Assembly (NCBI RefSeq): GCF_012222965.1
Contig: NZ_CP038241.1
Location: 1,178,001 to 1,242,000 of the forward strand
Direction of reading: 5' to 3'
From: Allofrancisella inopinata
GTDB lineage: Bacteria > Pseudomonadota > Gammaproteobacteria > Francisellales > Francisellaceae
DNA length: 64,000 bases
In this document: positions 18,679 to 28,131 of the stretch, one piece after another
Layout: the number at the start of each line of letters is the position of its first letter
Numbering within the stretch: the first letter of the stretch is position 1
Notes under the pieces: model-generated
Database searches by the model: none
Seen by the model: only the letters and a program-made list of their open reading frames with translations
What the model was told of the DNA's origin: nothing
Program-made: the position numbers and the translations under genes

Positions 18679-18843
18679 GACTCTGTTTTCAAATCTTTAT
18701 ACTTAGCTATAGATTATTTGACTAAAAAATGGTCTATGCCTGTCAGATATTGGAATGAGGCTATGCCTTATTTCGCTATTGAGTTTGAGGATAGAACCCA
18801 GAGATTCATGTAAGTGAATTTACACAGTTAAGTGGAAAGGCTC
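18679..18843 (+). pseudogene. IS256-family (mutator-type) transposase 3' end, copy 1
   Basis: This 165-bp segment begins 2 bases after the glycosyltransferase stop and is nearly identical to 30296-30460. It encodes the transposase tail LTKKWSMPVRYWNEAMPYFA, then the stop and the element end GTTAAGTGGAAAGGCTC. Only a handful of single-base differences separate the two copies. The rest of the element is missing, so the glycosyltransferase gene may have been joined to it by deletion or one-ended transposition. Confidence 0.85.
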
Positions 18844-18851
18844 GAAATATT

Positions 18852-20501
18852 TTAAAAACCTAACAACTCTTTAGCATGCTTTAAAGTATTCTCTGATATA
18901 TCTACACCACCAACTATTTTTGCTATTTCTCGTATCCTTTGCTCTGCCGTTAGCTCTATAATTTTCGATTCTGTAGTGTCTTTAAGATACTTTTTATTAA
19001 CATGTAAATGTGTATCACCTTGAGCTGCTACTTGGGCTTGATGTGTTATACACAAAACCTGTAATTTTTCTGATATTTTTTTAAGGAGTCTGCCGACTAT
19101 TTCAGCTGTAGCTCCTGAAATACCAACGTCCACTTCATCAAACACTAAGGTTGGATATGATCTTTTTGCAGCCGATACTGCTTGTATTGATAGTCCAATA
19201 CGGCTTAACTCACCACCTGATGCTACTTTTTTGACAGCAGCAAGCTGCTCACCAAGGTTAAAATTGATTTTAAACTCACATGTATCTAGTCCCTTTGAAG
19301 TTTTATTTTCACTAGAGGATAATTCAGCTACAAAACTACCCTTAGGAATGTTTAAAGAACGAATATTTTTCTCAACTTGTATTGAGAAAATTTTGGCTGC
19401 TTGACGGCGAGCTTGGGTTAAAGTTTTTGCATACTCCTCATATATTTTCTCTAGTTTCTGCTTTTCTATAACTAGTGTTTCTAGTTTATTATTTTCTTTT
19501 GAAAAACTATCTAGTTCTGTTTGTAATTCTACGATGTACTCATAGAGATAACTAGGTTCTACCTTCTGCTTACGTGCAAGATCATAGATCTCACTCATTC
19601 TTTGCTCTACTTTGGCTAGCTCTTCTGGATCTTGCTCTAAAGATTCTAGTTTATTTTGTGCTTCCTCATAACTTTCTTGGGCATATACTTTTGTTTGTAC
19701 TATTAATTCCTGCAGATTTAAAAAGCCCTCGCCTTCTAGCTTACTGACTTCTTTTTCAAGCTCTACTAACATTGCTATAATATTTTGGTCATTATCATAC
19801 AAAGCACTATTGATATAGCTTAAACTATAGCTTATTTGATCTACATTAGAAAGGTTTTTTTGGCGTTGGGCTAGCTCTTCAAATTCATTTTCTGACAACT
19901 CTAAAGAAATAAGTTCTCTAAGCTTATATTCTAATAATTCTCTTTGACTATTTTGATTATTTACAAGCTCTTTTAATTCTCTAATCTGTAAATCAATTTT
20001 TTGTATATCGTAAAAAGCTTTTGAAACCTTAGCAACAAGTTCATCATTGTTAGCGAAGCTATCTAACAGATTTAGTTGAAATTTTGGATCAAGTAGATCT
20101 TGATGAGAATTTTGGCTATATATGTTTATCAGCTTATCCGATATTTTCTTTACATCACTAGCTTTTGCAACGCTTCCATTGATAAAAAGTCGGCTTTGCT
20201 TAGATTTATTGACAACTCTACGAAATGTACACTCATCATTTTCATTTTCAATAAATAGCTCTTCAAACATTTTTTTTACTTTTTGGTTCTCCTTGATGCA
20301 GAAAGTAGCAGAGACTTCTGTGATTTTATTATCCTGCAAAAAACTCTTTTCTAACCTTGCTCCTAATACAAAACTAAGTGCATCAAGTAGGATTGATTTA
20401 CCAGCGCCTGTTTCACCTGTTAGCACCGTCATACCCTTTCTAAAATCAATATCAGTAGACTTTATAATCGCAAAATTTTTTATTGATAAATGTAATAACA
20501 T
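18852..20501 (-). CDS. recN: DNA repair protein RecN
   Basis: A 549-residue SMC-like ATPase acting in recombinational double-strand-break repair. Walker A GETGAGKS is at residues 29-36, a long coiled coil covers about 150-370, the ABC signature appears as VASGGELSRIGLSIQ and Walker B/D-loop as LVFDEVDVGISG. It is monocistronic on the minus strand and abuts the IS256 remnant with its 3' end. Confidence 0.95.
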   Translation of the reverse strand: MLLHLSIKNFAIIKSTDIDFRKGMTVLTGETGAGKSILLDALSFVLGARLEKSFLQDNKITEVSATFCIKENQKVKKMFEELFIENENDECTFRRVVNKSKQSRLFINGSVAKASDVKKISDKLINIYSQNSHQDLLDPKFQLNLLDSFANNDELVAKVSKAFYDIQKIDLQIRELKELVNNQNSQRELLEYKLRELISLELSENEFEELAQRQKNLSNVDQISYSLSYINSALYDNDQNIIAMLVELEKEVSKLEGEGFLNLQELIVQTKVYAQESYEEAQNKLESLEQDPEELAKVEQRMSEIYDLARKQKVEPSYLYEYIVELQTELDSFSKENNKLETLVIEKQKLEKIYEEYAKTLTQARRQAAKIFSIQVEKNIRSLNIPKGSFVAELSSSENKTSKGLDTCEFKINFNLGEQLAAVKKVASGGELSRIGLSIQAVSAAKRSYPTLVFDEVDVGISGATAEIVGRLLKKISEKLQVLCITHQAQVAAQGDTHLHVNKKYLKDTTESKIIELTAEQRIREIAKIVGGVDISENTLKHAKELLGF

Positions 20502-20594
20502 AGAATTTAATTAAGTTAGTTCTAACCTAGATAAATATATCTGTTCTTGTAGATTTATACAATACAGCTACATCTATAAAACTATCAAACTCAA

Positions 20595-21485
20595 CTAAAG
20601 ACTTATAGAAACCTTTAGCTTATTTTGTGGAAAGGCTCTTTCATACTCACGTTGCAACTTTGTTTTAAATTGCAATATATTTTGAGTCTCAACAATCTTA
20701 GGTAGATCCAAATACAAATCCACAAATATAAAACGTCCTGACTGTGTTATTTTAATATTGTTTATTGGTAGATTATAACCATCACTCGCTACTACCCTTG
20801 CAACTCTAAAAATCTGTTTTCTAAGCTCAGAAGATGGTGCAGCATCCAACAAATGTTGGTATGCTTCCTTGATAAGCCTAATAGGATTGATAACGATATA
20901 CAGTCCAATTAGAATCGCTACTACTGGATCAACATAAACTGCTAGTCTATCAAATCCTGATTTTTCCAAAACAAACCCAATCGTTATATTAACGATAACT
21001 CCCAAGCCTAATAAAGCATCAGCTTTCCACATTTGGGCATCAGTAAGCAAAATCTTTGACCCTGTTTGGTTAGCCCTTTTATTAACAAAGAAAAACATAT
21101 AAACGCATAACGCTGTACCTACCATTTCTGACAGCAGTGCTACACCATAGTTTGGCTTAATCGTGTGAGTAAACATATTAAATATAGCCATCAAAATCAC
21201 ACTAAATGCCACTAATAATACAAACCAAGATTCTAGAATTATAAATACTGGTTCTAAACGATAGTACCCATAGTTATAACGCTTATTTGCTGGTTGGTTA
21301 AGTTTTCTTAAAACATATATCGAAATAGCATAAATTAGAATAGAAATAACTGAGTAGCTTGTATCTAATAAAACTGTTAATGATTGTGCAAAATAGACTA
21401 TTATTATACTAAAAAAAGCGTAGCCAATCGCTATAATAAAATTTGTTTCTAAGGTTTTTTTCTCTAATTGTTTATCAAAAATCAT
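20595..21485 (-). CDS. Cation diffusion facilitator (CDF) family transporter
   Basis: A 296-residue protein with five to six membrane helices in the first 210 residues and a small cytosolic C-terminal domain. The N-terminal blocks QSLTVLLDTSYSVIS and RYNYGYYRLEP, and KADALLGLGVIVNI, follow the CDF layout; acidic residues in helices 2 and 5 (D in LLDTSYS, D in ADALL) are at the metal-site positions. CDF proteins export divalent metals (Zn, Fe, Mn, Co) against protons. The usual HxxxD in helix 5 is not evident, so metal choice is uncertain. It stands alone between recN and an aminotransferase. Confidence 0.85.
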   Translation of the reverse strand: MIFDKQLEKKTLETNFIIAIGYAFFSIIIVYFAQSLTVLLDTSYSVISILIYAISIYVLRKLNQPANKRYNYGYYRLEPVFIILESWFVLLVAFSVILMAIFNMFTHTIKPNYGVALLSEMVGTALCVYMFFFVNKRANQTGSKILLTDAQMWKADALLGLGVIVNITIGFVLEKSGFDRLAVYVDPVVAILIGLYIVINPIRLIKEAYQHLLDAAPSSELRKQIFRVARVVASDGYNLPINNIKITQSGRFIFVDLYLDLPKIVETQNILQFKTKLQREYERAFPQNKLKVSISL

Positions 21486-21706
21486 TATGTTAAAAACTGG
21501 TTAGTTTACAAAATTTATATAAACTATATAAACAAAGGATGCTAAATAAATAATTGCTTGTTTTTATTTTATACACTTTTTTATAGAAGATTACAAGTAT
21601 TTACCCACTTACATTCAGGTAATTAAGTATTTTTTACTTATAGAAAATATATTATAATCTCCCCGACTAATAATATGTATGATACAAAATTAAAAGGAAT
21701 TTTAAA

Positions 21707-22903
21707 ATGCAATTATCAAGAAGAGTACAAGCTATGCAAGCTTCTCCTGTGCGTAAATTAGTGCCGTATGCCCAACAAGCAGAGAAAGCTGGGAAGAAAG
21801 TTTACCATCTAAATATTGGTCAACCTGATATAAAAACTCCTAATGAGTTTATGGATGCAATTAGAAACTTTAATCAAGAAACTATAGCATACTCAGTATC
21901 AACAGGTGAGCCGAGTTTGATAAAAGCAATTTCAAAATACTATAAAAGGTTTGATATAGACTTCGCTGAAGATGAAATCTTGATTACTAATGGTGGATCT
22001 GAAGCTCTTATATTTGCAGCTATTGCTACTTGTAATGCTGGTGATGAAATACTAGTACCAGAACCATTTTATACAAACTATAACGGTTTTACTATGGCTG
22101 TTGATGTAGTTATAAAGCCTATTACTACCAAAGCCGAAGAAGGTTTTCATCTACCTAATAAAGAAGAGGTTTTAGCTTGTGTAACTAACAAAACAAAAGC
22201 TATTATGATATCTAATCCAGGTAACCCTACAGGCGTTGTATACTCTAAGGAAGAATTAGAGCTACTTGCTGAAGTTGCTAAAGAAAAAGACTTATTTATA
22301 ATAAGTGACGAAGTATACCGTGAGTTTACTTATGACGGTTTAACTTGTACTTCATTTGGTAATATCAAAGGTGTTGAAGATAGAGTAATTATAGTGGACT
22401 CAGTATCCAAACGCTACAGCGCTTGTGGCGCTAGAATTGGCTCAATCTGCTCCAAAAACAAAGAGTTTATAAAACAAACCATCAAACTATGTCAATCCAG
22501 ATTATGCGTGGCAACCTTAGAGCAAATTGGTGCAGCTGCTCTTTATGAAGTGGATGAGCAGTATCTAAAAGAAGTAAATCAAGAGTATATGAAAAGAAGA
22601 GACATAACATATACTGCTTTATCAAAAATGGAAGGGGTAATCTGTGAAAAGCCTACAGGTGCTTTTTATGTGATTGCAAAACTTCCTATTGATGATACTG
22701 AAAAATTTGCTCTATGGATGCTAACTGATTTTGAAGATAACAAAGAAACAGTTATGTTTTCTCCAGCTGCTGATTTTTATGCCACTAAAGGTCTTGGTAA
22801 AGATGAAATCAGAATAGCATATATTCTTGAAGAAAAAGCACTAAAAAGAGCTTTAGAACTTCTAGAAAAAGGTATTAAAGCTTATAACAGTAGAAAAATC
22901 TAA
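21707..22903 (+). CDS. Class I/II PLP-dependent aminotransferase (aspartate aminotransferase-like)
   Basis: A 398-residue fold-type I aminotransferase. SNPGNPTGVVYSKEEL is the substrate/PLP block, SDEVYREFTYDG carries the PLP-pyridine aspartate and tyrosine, and VSKRYSACGARIGS holds the Schiff-base lysine (about residue 235) and the phosphate-binding arginine. Amino donor cannot be fixed from sequence; aspartate or alanine are both possible. The ATG is preceded by AAAGGA. It stands 84 bases before the ROK kinase gene in the same direction. Confidence 0.9.
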   Translation: MQLSRRVQAMQASPVRKLVPYAQQAEKAGKKVYHLNIGQPDIKTPNEFMDAIRNFNQETIAYSVSTGEPSLIKAISKYYKRFDIDFAEDEILITNGGSEALIFAAIATCNAGDEILVPEPFYTNYNGFTMAVDVVIKPITTKAEEGFHLPNKEEVLACVTNKTKAIMISNPGNPTGVVYSKEELELLAEVAKEKDLFIISDEVYREFTYDGLTCTSFGNIKGVEDRVIIVDSVSKRYSACGARIGSICSKNKEFIKQTIKLCQSRLCVATLEQIGAAALYEVDEQYLKEVNQEYMKRRDITYTALSKMEGVICEKPTGAFYVIAKLPIDDTEKFALWMLTDFEDNKETVMFSPAADFYATKGLGKDEIRIAYILEEKALKRALELLEKGIKAYNSRKI

Positions 22904-22987
22904 AAGGATAAACCTTCTACAAAAACTAAGCTCTACAGAGAGTTAAAATTATTAGCATAAATTTTTCTAAAAAAGGCGAGTCATTGT

Positions 22988-23887
22988 ATGTATTTATTAG
23001 GAATTGAAGCTGGTGGAACTAAGTTTTTTACCACTATAGGTGATATACAAGGTAATGTTATAGAACGTCACCGCACCAACACTACAACTCCTGAGCAGAC
23101 CATGGCTGAGGTTTTGGAAGTTTTTAGAAGTTACCAAACTAAATATAATATAAAAGCTGTAGGGCTAGCTTGTTTTGGTCCAATTGATATCAATACCGAG
23201 TCAAAAACTTATGGTTATATAACAAACACACCAAAAACCTCATGGAAAAATTTTGATATCCTTAGTTCAATTAAATCTAACTACAGTGGCTCTATTGGAT
23301 TTAACACAGATGTTAATGCTGCAGCAATTTGTGAGCAAATTTGGGGAGCTGGCAAGGAAGTCAACAACCTTTTGTATCTAACAATTGGTACTGGCATTGG
23401 TGGTGGTATTATTTGTAATAACAAGCTTGTACAAGGTGCCATGCATCCTGAAATTGGTCATATATTTATATCTCAAAACTGTAATGATAATTTTGAAGGT
23501 TCTTGTCCCTTTCATGGTAATTGCCTAGAAGGCCTAGCATCTGGGACAGCACTAAAACAAAGATATAATGTCGCTTCAGCTGGAGTATTACCAGATAGTC
23601 ATGAAGCTTGGATATTTGAAGCTGAATACTTAGCAAAAGCTATTGTAAACTATATTTATGCTTTTTCCCCTGAGAAGGTTATCTTAGGTGGTGGCGTAAT
23701 GCATAAAACTATCTTGTTCGATATGATACGTGAGAATGTTGTTAGATATCTAAATAACTACCTTGACTACCCTGCCTTAAAAAATATGGCTGAGTTTGTT
23801 ATACCAGCATCGTTTGGTGATAATACTGGAGTTAAGGGCTCTCTTGCTTTAGCTTTACAAGCCTATAAAAAACTTAATCAAAATTAG
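22988..23887 (+). CDS. ROK-family sugar kinase, probably fructokinase
   Basis: A 299-residue ROK kinase. The ATP phosphate loop is GIEAGGTKFFTT, the catalytic aspartate lies in FNTDVNAAAICE, and the ROK zinc site reads H-x(n)-C-PFHGNCLEG with the GHIF histidine. The single-domain length and the GIEAGGTK start fit the fructokinase (YdhR/Mak) branch. It would feed fructose into glycolysis as fructose-6-phosphate. Substrate choice is an inference. Confidence 0.85.
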   Translation: MYLLGIEAGGTKFFTTIGDIQGNVIERHRTNTTTPEQTMAEVLEVFRSYQTKYNIKAVGLACFGPIDINTESKTYGYITNTPKTSWKNFDILSSIKSNYSGSIGFNTDVNAAAICEQIWGAGKEVNNLLYLTIGTGIGGGIICNNKLVQGAMHPEIGHIFISQNCNDNFEGSCPFHGNCLEGLASGTALKQRYNVASAGVLPDSHEAWIFEAEYLAKAIVNYIYAFSPEKVILGGGVMHKTILFDMIRENVVRYLNNYLDYPALKNMAEFVIPASFGDNTGVKGSLALALQAYKKLNQN

Positions 23888-23959
23888 TAACCACTGACTT
23901 ATATTATTTGTACTTTACTGCTAAAATCTTGACCACGCTAATCGAATTTTAGACGCGCC

Positions 23960-25216
23960 TTGCTAAAACGAATTTTTTCTAACCATATACTATCAAAATC
24001 CTTATTAACTATGTTTGTCCAAGCACTTGGGCAAGGGTGTGCTTTTATTACTGCTATACTTTTAGCTAGACATCTTAATATTAATGAATATGGATACTAT
24101 ATATTTGGCGTAACAGTCGCAACAATTTTAGCTGTAATAGCAACTATGGGGGCTGGCGGAATACTAGCACGTACATGGGGTAAATCTGATCTATTTGACT
24201 ATCAAAGAGATAAAGAAACTTTTCTAGTACAAAACTGGTATTTTAAAAGAGGTATATCAATCATCCTTACTACTCTTTTACTAATATTTTCTTATAGTCA
24301 CTTTAAAGGTTCGATTAACTATATTGAGATATTTGCATTACTTTTTGCTATTCCATTTTTTGTAGCTAATATTTTGCAATCTTTTTTTGTTGCAAAGAGG
24401 ATTGTAGTTTTAGCAAACCTACTACAGCTTGGTTTGCGTCTTATAATGCTATTTATAACTATTTTTTTTATTGTTTGGTATGTAAGCGGTACTGTAACCT
24501 TAGTAGCTAGTATGGTTACTGTTATGCTTATATACATAACTCTAATATGGTTAAGGCAGCTTAAAAAATACTCCTTTAAAAGCTCTAAACCTAGCGGTAG
24601 TAACTTATCATTTGCACTTATGCAGTGGGGGCTTTTACTTCTATCTCAAATAGATATTTTGATATTAAAAGGAATATCTGACACAAAAAGTATAGCTTTG
24701 TACGGTGTGGCTTTACAGCTAAGTGCTTTGGTAAGTTTTGTGCTAAATGCTGTAAACTCAAATGTACTCTCACAAATTGCTGATGATTATAAAAACTGCT
24801 CACTTCTAGAATTTCAAAAACGTGTGACATCTTACACAAAGATTATTTTCTTTTTATCAATTTTTGCTATTATAGGGCTTTTAGTATGTGGTTATCCTAT
24901 TACATTATTATATGGAGAACAATACACTGTTTCTTATTATATCTTCTCTATCTTGATGGTTGGACAAATAATAAATGTCTTATCTGGTTGTGTCGCGACT
25001 ATTTTAAATATGGCAGGATATGAGAAAAAAACTTGTATAGCTTTTTATATCGCTTTACTTATAAATATAGTTTTAGGAATTATATTTACAGAAATCTGGG
25101 GGGTATACGGCCTAGCAGTAGCTTCTAGTTTATCTATGACATATTGGAATATACATCTACTCTATCAAGTGGTTACAAAACTCAAAATTAACCCTACTAT
25201 CTTCATAAAAATATAA
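23960..25216 (+). CDS. Polysaccharide/lipid flippase of the MOP superfamily (Wzx-like)
   Basis: A 418-residue protein with about twelve hydrophobic helices throughout, beginning MFVQALGQGCAFITAILLAR after a short basic leader, the common opening of Wzx/O-antigen and polysaccharide export flippases. Members move undecaprenyl-linked oligosaccharides across the inner membrane. The start used is TTG at 23960; the next in-frame ATG (24008) would cut into helix 1. No glycosyltransferase genes are nearby, so its glycan is unknown. Confidence 0.8.
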   Translation: MLKRIFSNHILSKSLLTMFVQALGQGCAFITAILLARHLNINEYGYYIFGVTVATILAVIATMGAGGILARTWGKSDLFDYQRDKETFLVQNWYFKRGISIILTTLLLIFSYSHFKGSINYIEIFALLFAIPFFVANILQSFFVAKRIVVLANLLQLGLRLIMLFITIFFIVWYVSGTVTLVASMVTVMLIYITLIWLRQLKKYSFKSSKPSGSNLSFALMQWGLLLLSQIDILILKGISDTKSIALYGVALQLSALVSFVLNAVNSNVLSQIADDYKNCSLLEFQKRVTSYTKIIFFLSIFAIIGLLVCGYPITLLYGEQYTVSYYIFSILMVGQIINVLSGCVATILNMAGYEKKTCIAFYIALLINIVLGIIFTEIWGVYGLAVASSLSMTYWNIHLLYQVVTKLKINPTIFIKI

Positions 25217-25234
25217 ACATAATAAATAAAAAGC

Positions 25235-25447
25235 TTACTTATCAGGTTGAAGCTTATTATTACTATCTTGAGCAGCTTCATTAAGCTTTTTAGAAACATC
25301 ATTAACTGCTTTATTAACTACATCTTTAGCTTGATCAACTGATTTACTTTCAATATTAGGAATAAAAAGCAGTACTAAAATTAACACTATAGAAATAATA
25401 AAAGAAATAATTCGTTTGTTCCTTAGTTTTTTAAATTTATTTTTCAT
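25235..25447 (-). CDS. Small membrane-anchored protein with amphipathic tail, unknown function
   Basis: A 70-residue protein: basic N-terminus (MKNKFKKLRNKR), one helix of about 18 hydrophobic residues (13-31), then a charged helical tail VDQAKDVVNKAVNDVSKKLN ending PDK. It looks like a signal-anchored periplasmic helix. I recognise no family. It is followed in the same direction by nothing, and lies downstream of the 121-residue secreted protein gene, with which it may share a transcript. Confidence 0.55.
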   Translation of the reverse strand: MKNKFKKLRNKRIISFIISIVLILVLLFIPNIESKSVDQAKDVVNKAVNDVSKKLNEAAQDSNNKLQPDK

Positions 25448-25529
25448 TATAAACCTAAACCTCTCACGTTTAGAATAAAAGGATACTATGGCTAGTATAA
25501 CGCTTTAAATAATTAGGTTTTAGTATTAT

Positions 25530-25895
25530 TTAGCAATCATTATTTGCTGTTAGCTTACTAACACAATTTGCAGATCCATCCGCCATATTACCTAAACTTT
25601 CTGCCATTGCTATTTGGATATCATCAAGTTTATTTGCAGTAGCAGCCATAATATTATATGTTCCATCTCCTATAGCTTTTATGACGTTATAAATACCATT
25701 ACCAAGAAATTTAACAATATTTATAATACCATGCCCAGTAGCGCTAACAGTAGTTTGTAAAACTTGTTTTGAACTATCTAAAAAACTCTCATCGGATGAT
25801 ACTTGGGCTTCAGGTGTTGCCTTAGTATCCGCTAGTGCCGGTAAAGCGTATCCTAGATATATAAATGCCACCATAAGACATAATAGTTTTTTCAT
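25530..25895 (-). CDS. Small secreted protein with internal helical repeats, unknown function
   Basis: A 121-residue protein with a clear signal peptide (MKKLLCLMVAFIYLGYALPA, cleavage likely after ALA at about residue 22). The mature part contains three short related segments, HGIINIVKFLGNG, IYNVIKAIGDG and TYNIMAATANK, spaced about 11 residues apart, then a two-cysteine C-terminus (NCVSKLTANNDC). AGGAAAAAAAG precedes the ATG. No family is recognised; an exported, possibly membrane-active helical protein is a guess. Confidence 0.65.
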   Translation of the reverse strand: MKKLLCLMVAFIYLGYALPALADTKATPEAQVSSDESFLDSSKQVLQTTVSATGHGIINIVKFLGNGIYNVIKAIGDGTYNIMAATANKLDDIQIAMAESLGNMADGSANCVSKLTANNDC

Positions 25896-26346
25896 CTTTT
25901 TTTCCTTTTTTATGTAGTTAACTAACTAATAGCTATACTAATATAGTTGATATTTGTAATCAAAGGAATTCTTAAAAATGAAAAGTATACTAATTAGTAC
26001 AAACCCCTGTACATAATAAACAAGTTACAAACTTTTGCATTTACACTTGTATTTTTTAAAGCACATTTGCGTTTAGCAGTTGTTAAGCCATTGAAATAGC
26101 AACTACAACTGTTTGAGCATCGCGAGTTTTGTAGTTGCCAATGGCGTACAACTAAGCGATAGCATGTGCTAGCATTTTTGCATACTTTTTTTGCAATGAA
26201 AAAAGTATGTCGCTATAACTTACGTAGTAAGTAGCGAAACCAATCACTCTACACAATAAAAAATAAATACTTTCTAGGGTTCATAAAACTTAAATACTAT
26301 ATAATATTACTCATATCTTTTTTACTACTAGTATTCTTAAAATTTT
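25896..26346. other. Gene-free 450 bases with three consecutive hairpins
   Basis: No gene is apparent, but 26088-26237 holds three adjacent inverted repeats: CCATTG plus GCAACTACAA (26088-26108) against TTGTAGTTGC plus CAATGG (26129-26144); CATACTTTTTT against AAAAAAGTATG (26181-26209); and TCGCTA plus TTAC against GTAA plus TAGCGA (26210-26237). The density is far above the surroundings and suggests a structured RNA or a folded repeat element rather than a simple terminator. Confidence 0.55.
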
Positions 26347-28131
26347 ATGCAAAGCTCAGAAGTATCAAAACAATATAAGAAATCCGCTCGCAAATGGTTA
26401 AATGAAATATCTTTACCTGCAAAATTATGGATAAAACTAACTATAATAGTTAGTTTTGTTAGTGGTTTACTACTTATTGGACAACTCTATCTATTAGCCC
26501 ATATTTCATATGATGCTTATTTACAAAAACAGTCTTTTGACCAGTTAAAAATATATTTTTTTGCTATCGTTATGATAGTGATTTTTAGAGCTAGTTTAAG
26601 TTGGTTACGTGAAATAATAAGCTACAAAGCTGCCATTATCGTAAAAAAACAGCTTCGTGAAGATATAATAGCCCATATTAATAAACTTGGACCTATTGGT
26701 ATCAGTCAAACATCAAATGCTAATATTATCAGTAGTGCTATGGAGCAAGTCGAAGGATTAACAGGCTTTTTAACCAAATTTTTACCTCAGGTAACTTTAT
26801 CTGGTCTATTACCATTAGCTATTTTAGTTTCTGTATTTCCCCAAAGTCTTGTAGCTGGAGTTATCTTACTAATTTGTGCCCCGTTGGTACCTTTATTTAT
26901 GATAATTGTTGGACTAGGAGCTGAGTCTGAAAGCCAAAAGCACTTTAAAAGTTTGACCCGCATGAGTCTAACATTTCTAGATACTTTAAAAGGCTTAACA
27001 ACTTTAAAACTTTTTAATAAAAGTAAATCTCAAAGTGACAAGATCTTCCAAGCTTCGGATAATTATAGAATCCGCACTATGAAAGTCTTAAAAATTGCTT
27101 TTTTATCATCTGCTGTTTTAGAACTATTTGCAGCTGCTTCAATAGCACTGGTAGCAATATATTTAGGTATGGGATTTATAAATGCTGGCGCTGGTAATAA
27201 TATCTGGTGGTCTTTACATAATTTAAACCTTCAAGGTGCTTTATTTATACTTTTGCTTGCTCCTGAATTTTTTATGCCATTGCGTGAACTAAGCACTCAT
27301 TATCATGCAAAAGCTGAAGCTGTGGGAGCAGCTATAGAGATAGCAAAAATATTTGACATACAGCCACACTCTCAAACTAAAAATATAGAACTAGTAGACA
27401 CTATAAAAACTATCGATATACAAAACTTGACAGTAAAATACGGCAATAGAATCACTATTGATAATATATCTTTAAAGGTACAACACAAACAAAAAATTGC
27501 TATCGTGGGAGCTAGTGGCGCTGGTAAGACCACACTTATCAACACAATTCTTGGCTTTATAGGATATCAAGGGAATATAACTATTAATAATTCTTTAGAG
27601 CTTAAAGACATACAAGAAAAATCTTGGCTTAGAAATATTTCTTGGCTAGGTCAAAATGCTTCTTTATTTAAAGGCTCAATCAAAGATAATCTAACTCTTG
27701 CAAATATCGCCGCTTCGGATAAAGAGTTAGCCAAAACTATAGAGCAAGCAAATTTAGATAATTTTATACTATCTCTACCTAATGGACTTGACACCCAAAT
27801 AGGTGAACAAAACCTTGGCATATCAGGCGGACAAGCTCAGAGATTAGCACTAGCAAGAGCTTACCTAAAACCACATAATTTACTGATACTTGATGAGCCA
27901 ACAGCCAGCTTAGATAAAGAGACTGAAACTAAAGTTATAGAGTCATTAAAATCTAACTGGCAAGATAAAACAGTTATTATGCTAACTCATAAATTAAGCT
28001 TTCTTGAGTGTGTAGACCAAATTTACGTATTAGATAATGGCAAACTTGTTCAGCAAGGTAGCTTTAAAGAATTAATTGAAAAAGAAAGTGAAGAGTTCTG
28101 CAACTTTTATAAAAATGAGGTAACTATATGA
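26347..28131 (+). CDS. cydD: Thiol reductant ABC exporter subunit CydD
   Basis: A 594-residue half-transporter: six membrane helices in residues 25-320, then an ATPase domain with Walker A GASGAGKTTLIN, signature ISGGQAQRLALARA and Walker B LLILDEPTASLD. CydD pairs with CydC to export glutathione and cysteine to the periplasm, needed for cytochrome bd assembly. The stop overlaps the start of the next gene by four bases (ATGA), which signals translational coupling. CydD is the first of the two genes, as usual. Confidence 0.92.
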   Translation: MQSSEVSKQYKKSARKWLNEISLPAKLWIKLTIIVSFVSGLLLIGQLYLLAHISYDAYLQKQSFDQLKIYFFAIVMIVIFRASLSWLREIISYKAAIIVKKQLREDIIAHINKLGPIGISQTSNANIISSAMEQVEGLTGFLTKFLPQVTLSGLLPLAILVSVFPQSLVAGVILLICAPLVPLFMIIVGLGAESESQKHFKSLTRMSLTFLDTLKGLTTLKLFNKSKSQSDKIFQASDNYRIRTMKVLKIAFLSSAVLELFAAASIALVAIYLGMGFINAGAGNNIWWSLHNLNLQGALFILLLAPEFFMPLRELSTHYHAKAEAVGAAIEIAKIFDIQPHSQTKNIELVDTIKTIDIQNLTVKYGNRITIDNISLKVQHKQKIAIVGASGAGKTTLINTILGFIGYQGNITINNSLELKDIQEKSWLRNISWLGQNASLFKGSIKDNLTLANIAASDKELAKTIEQANLDNFILSLPNGLDTQIGEQNLGISGGQAQRLALARAYLKPHNLLILDEPTASLDKETETKVIESLKSNWQDKTVIMLTHKLSFLECVDQIYVLDNGKLVQQGSFKELIEKESEEFCNFYKNEVTI

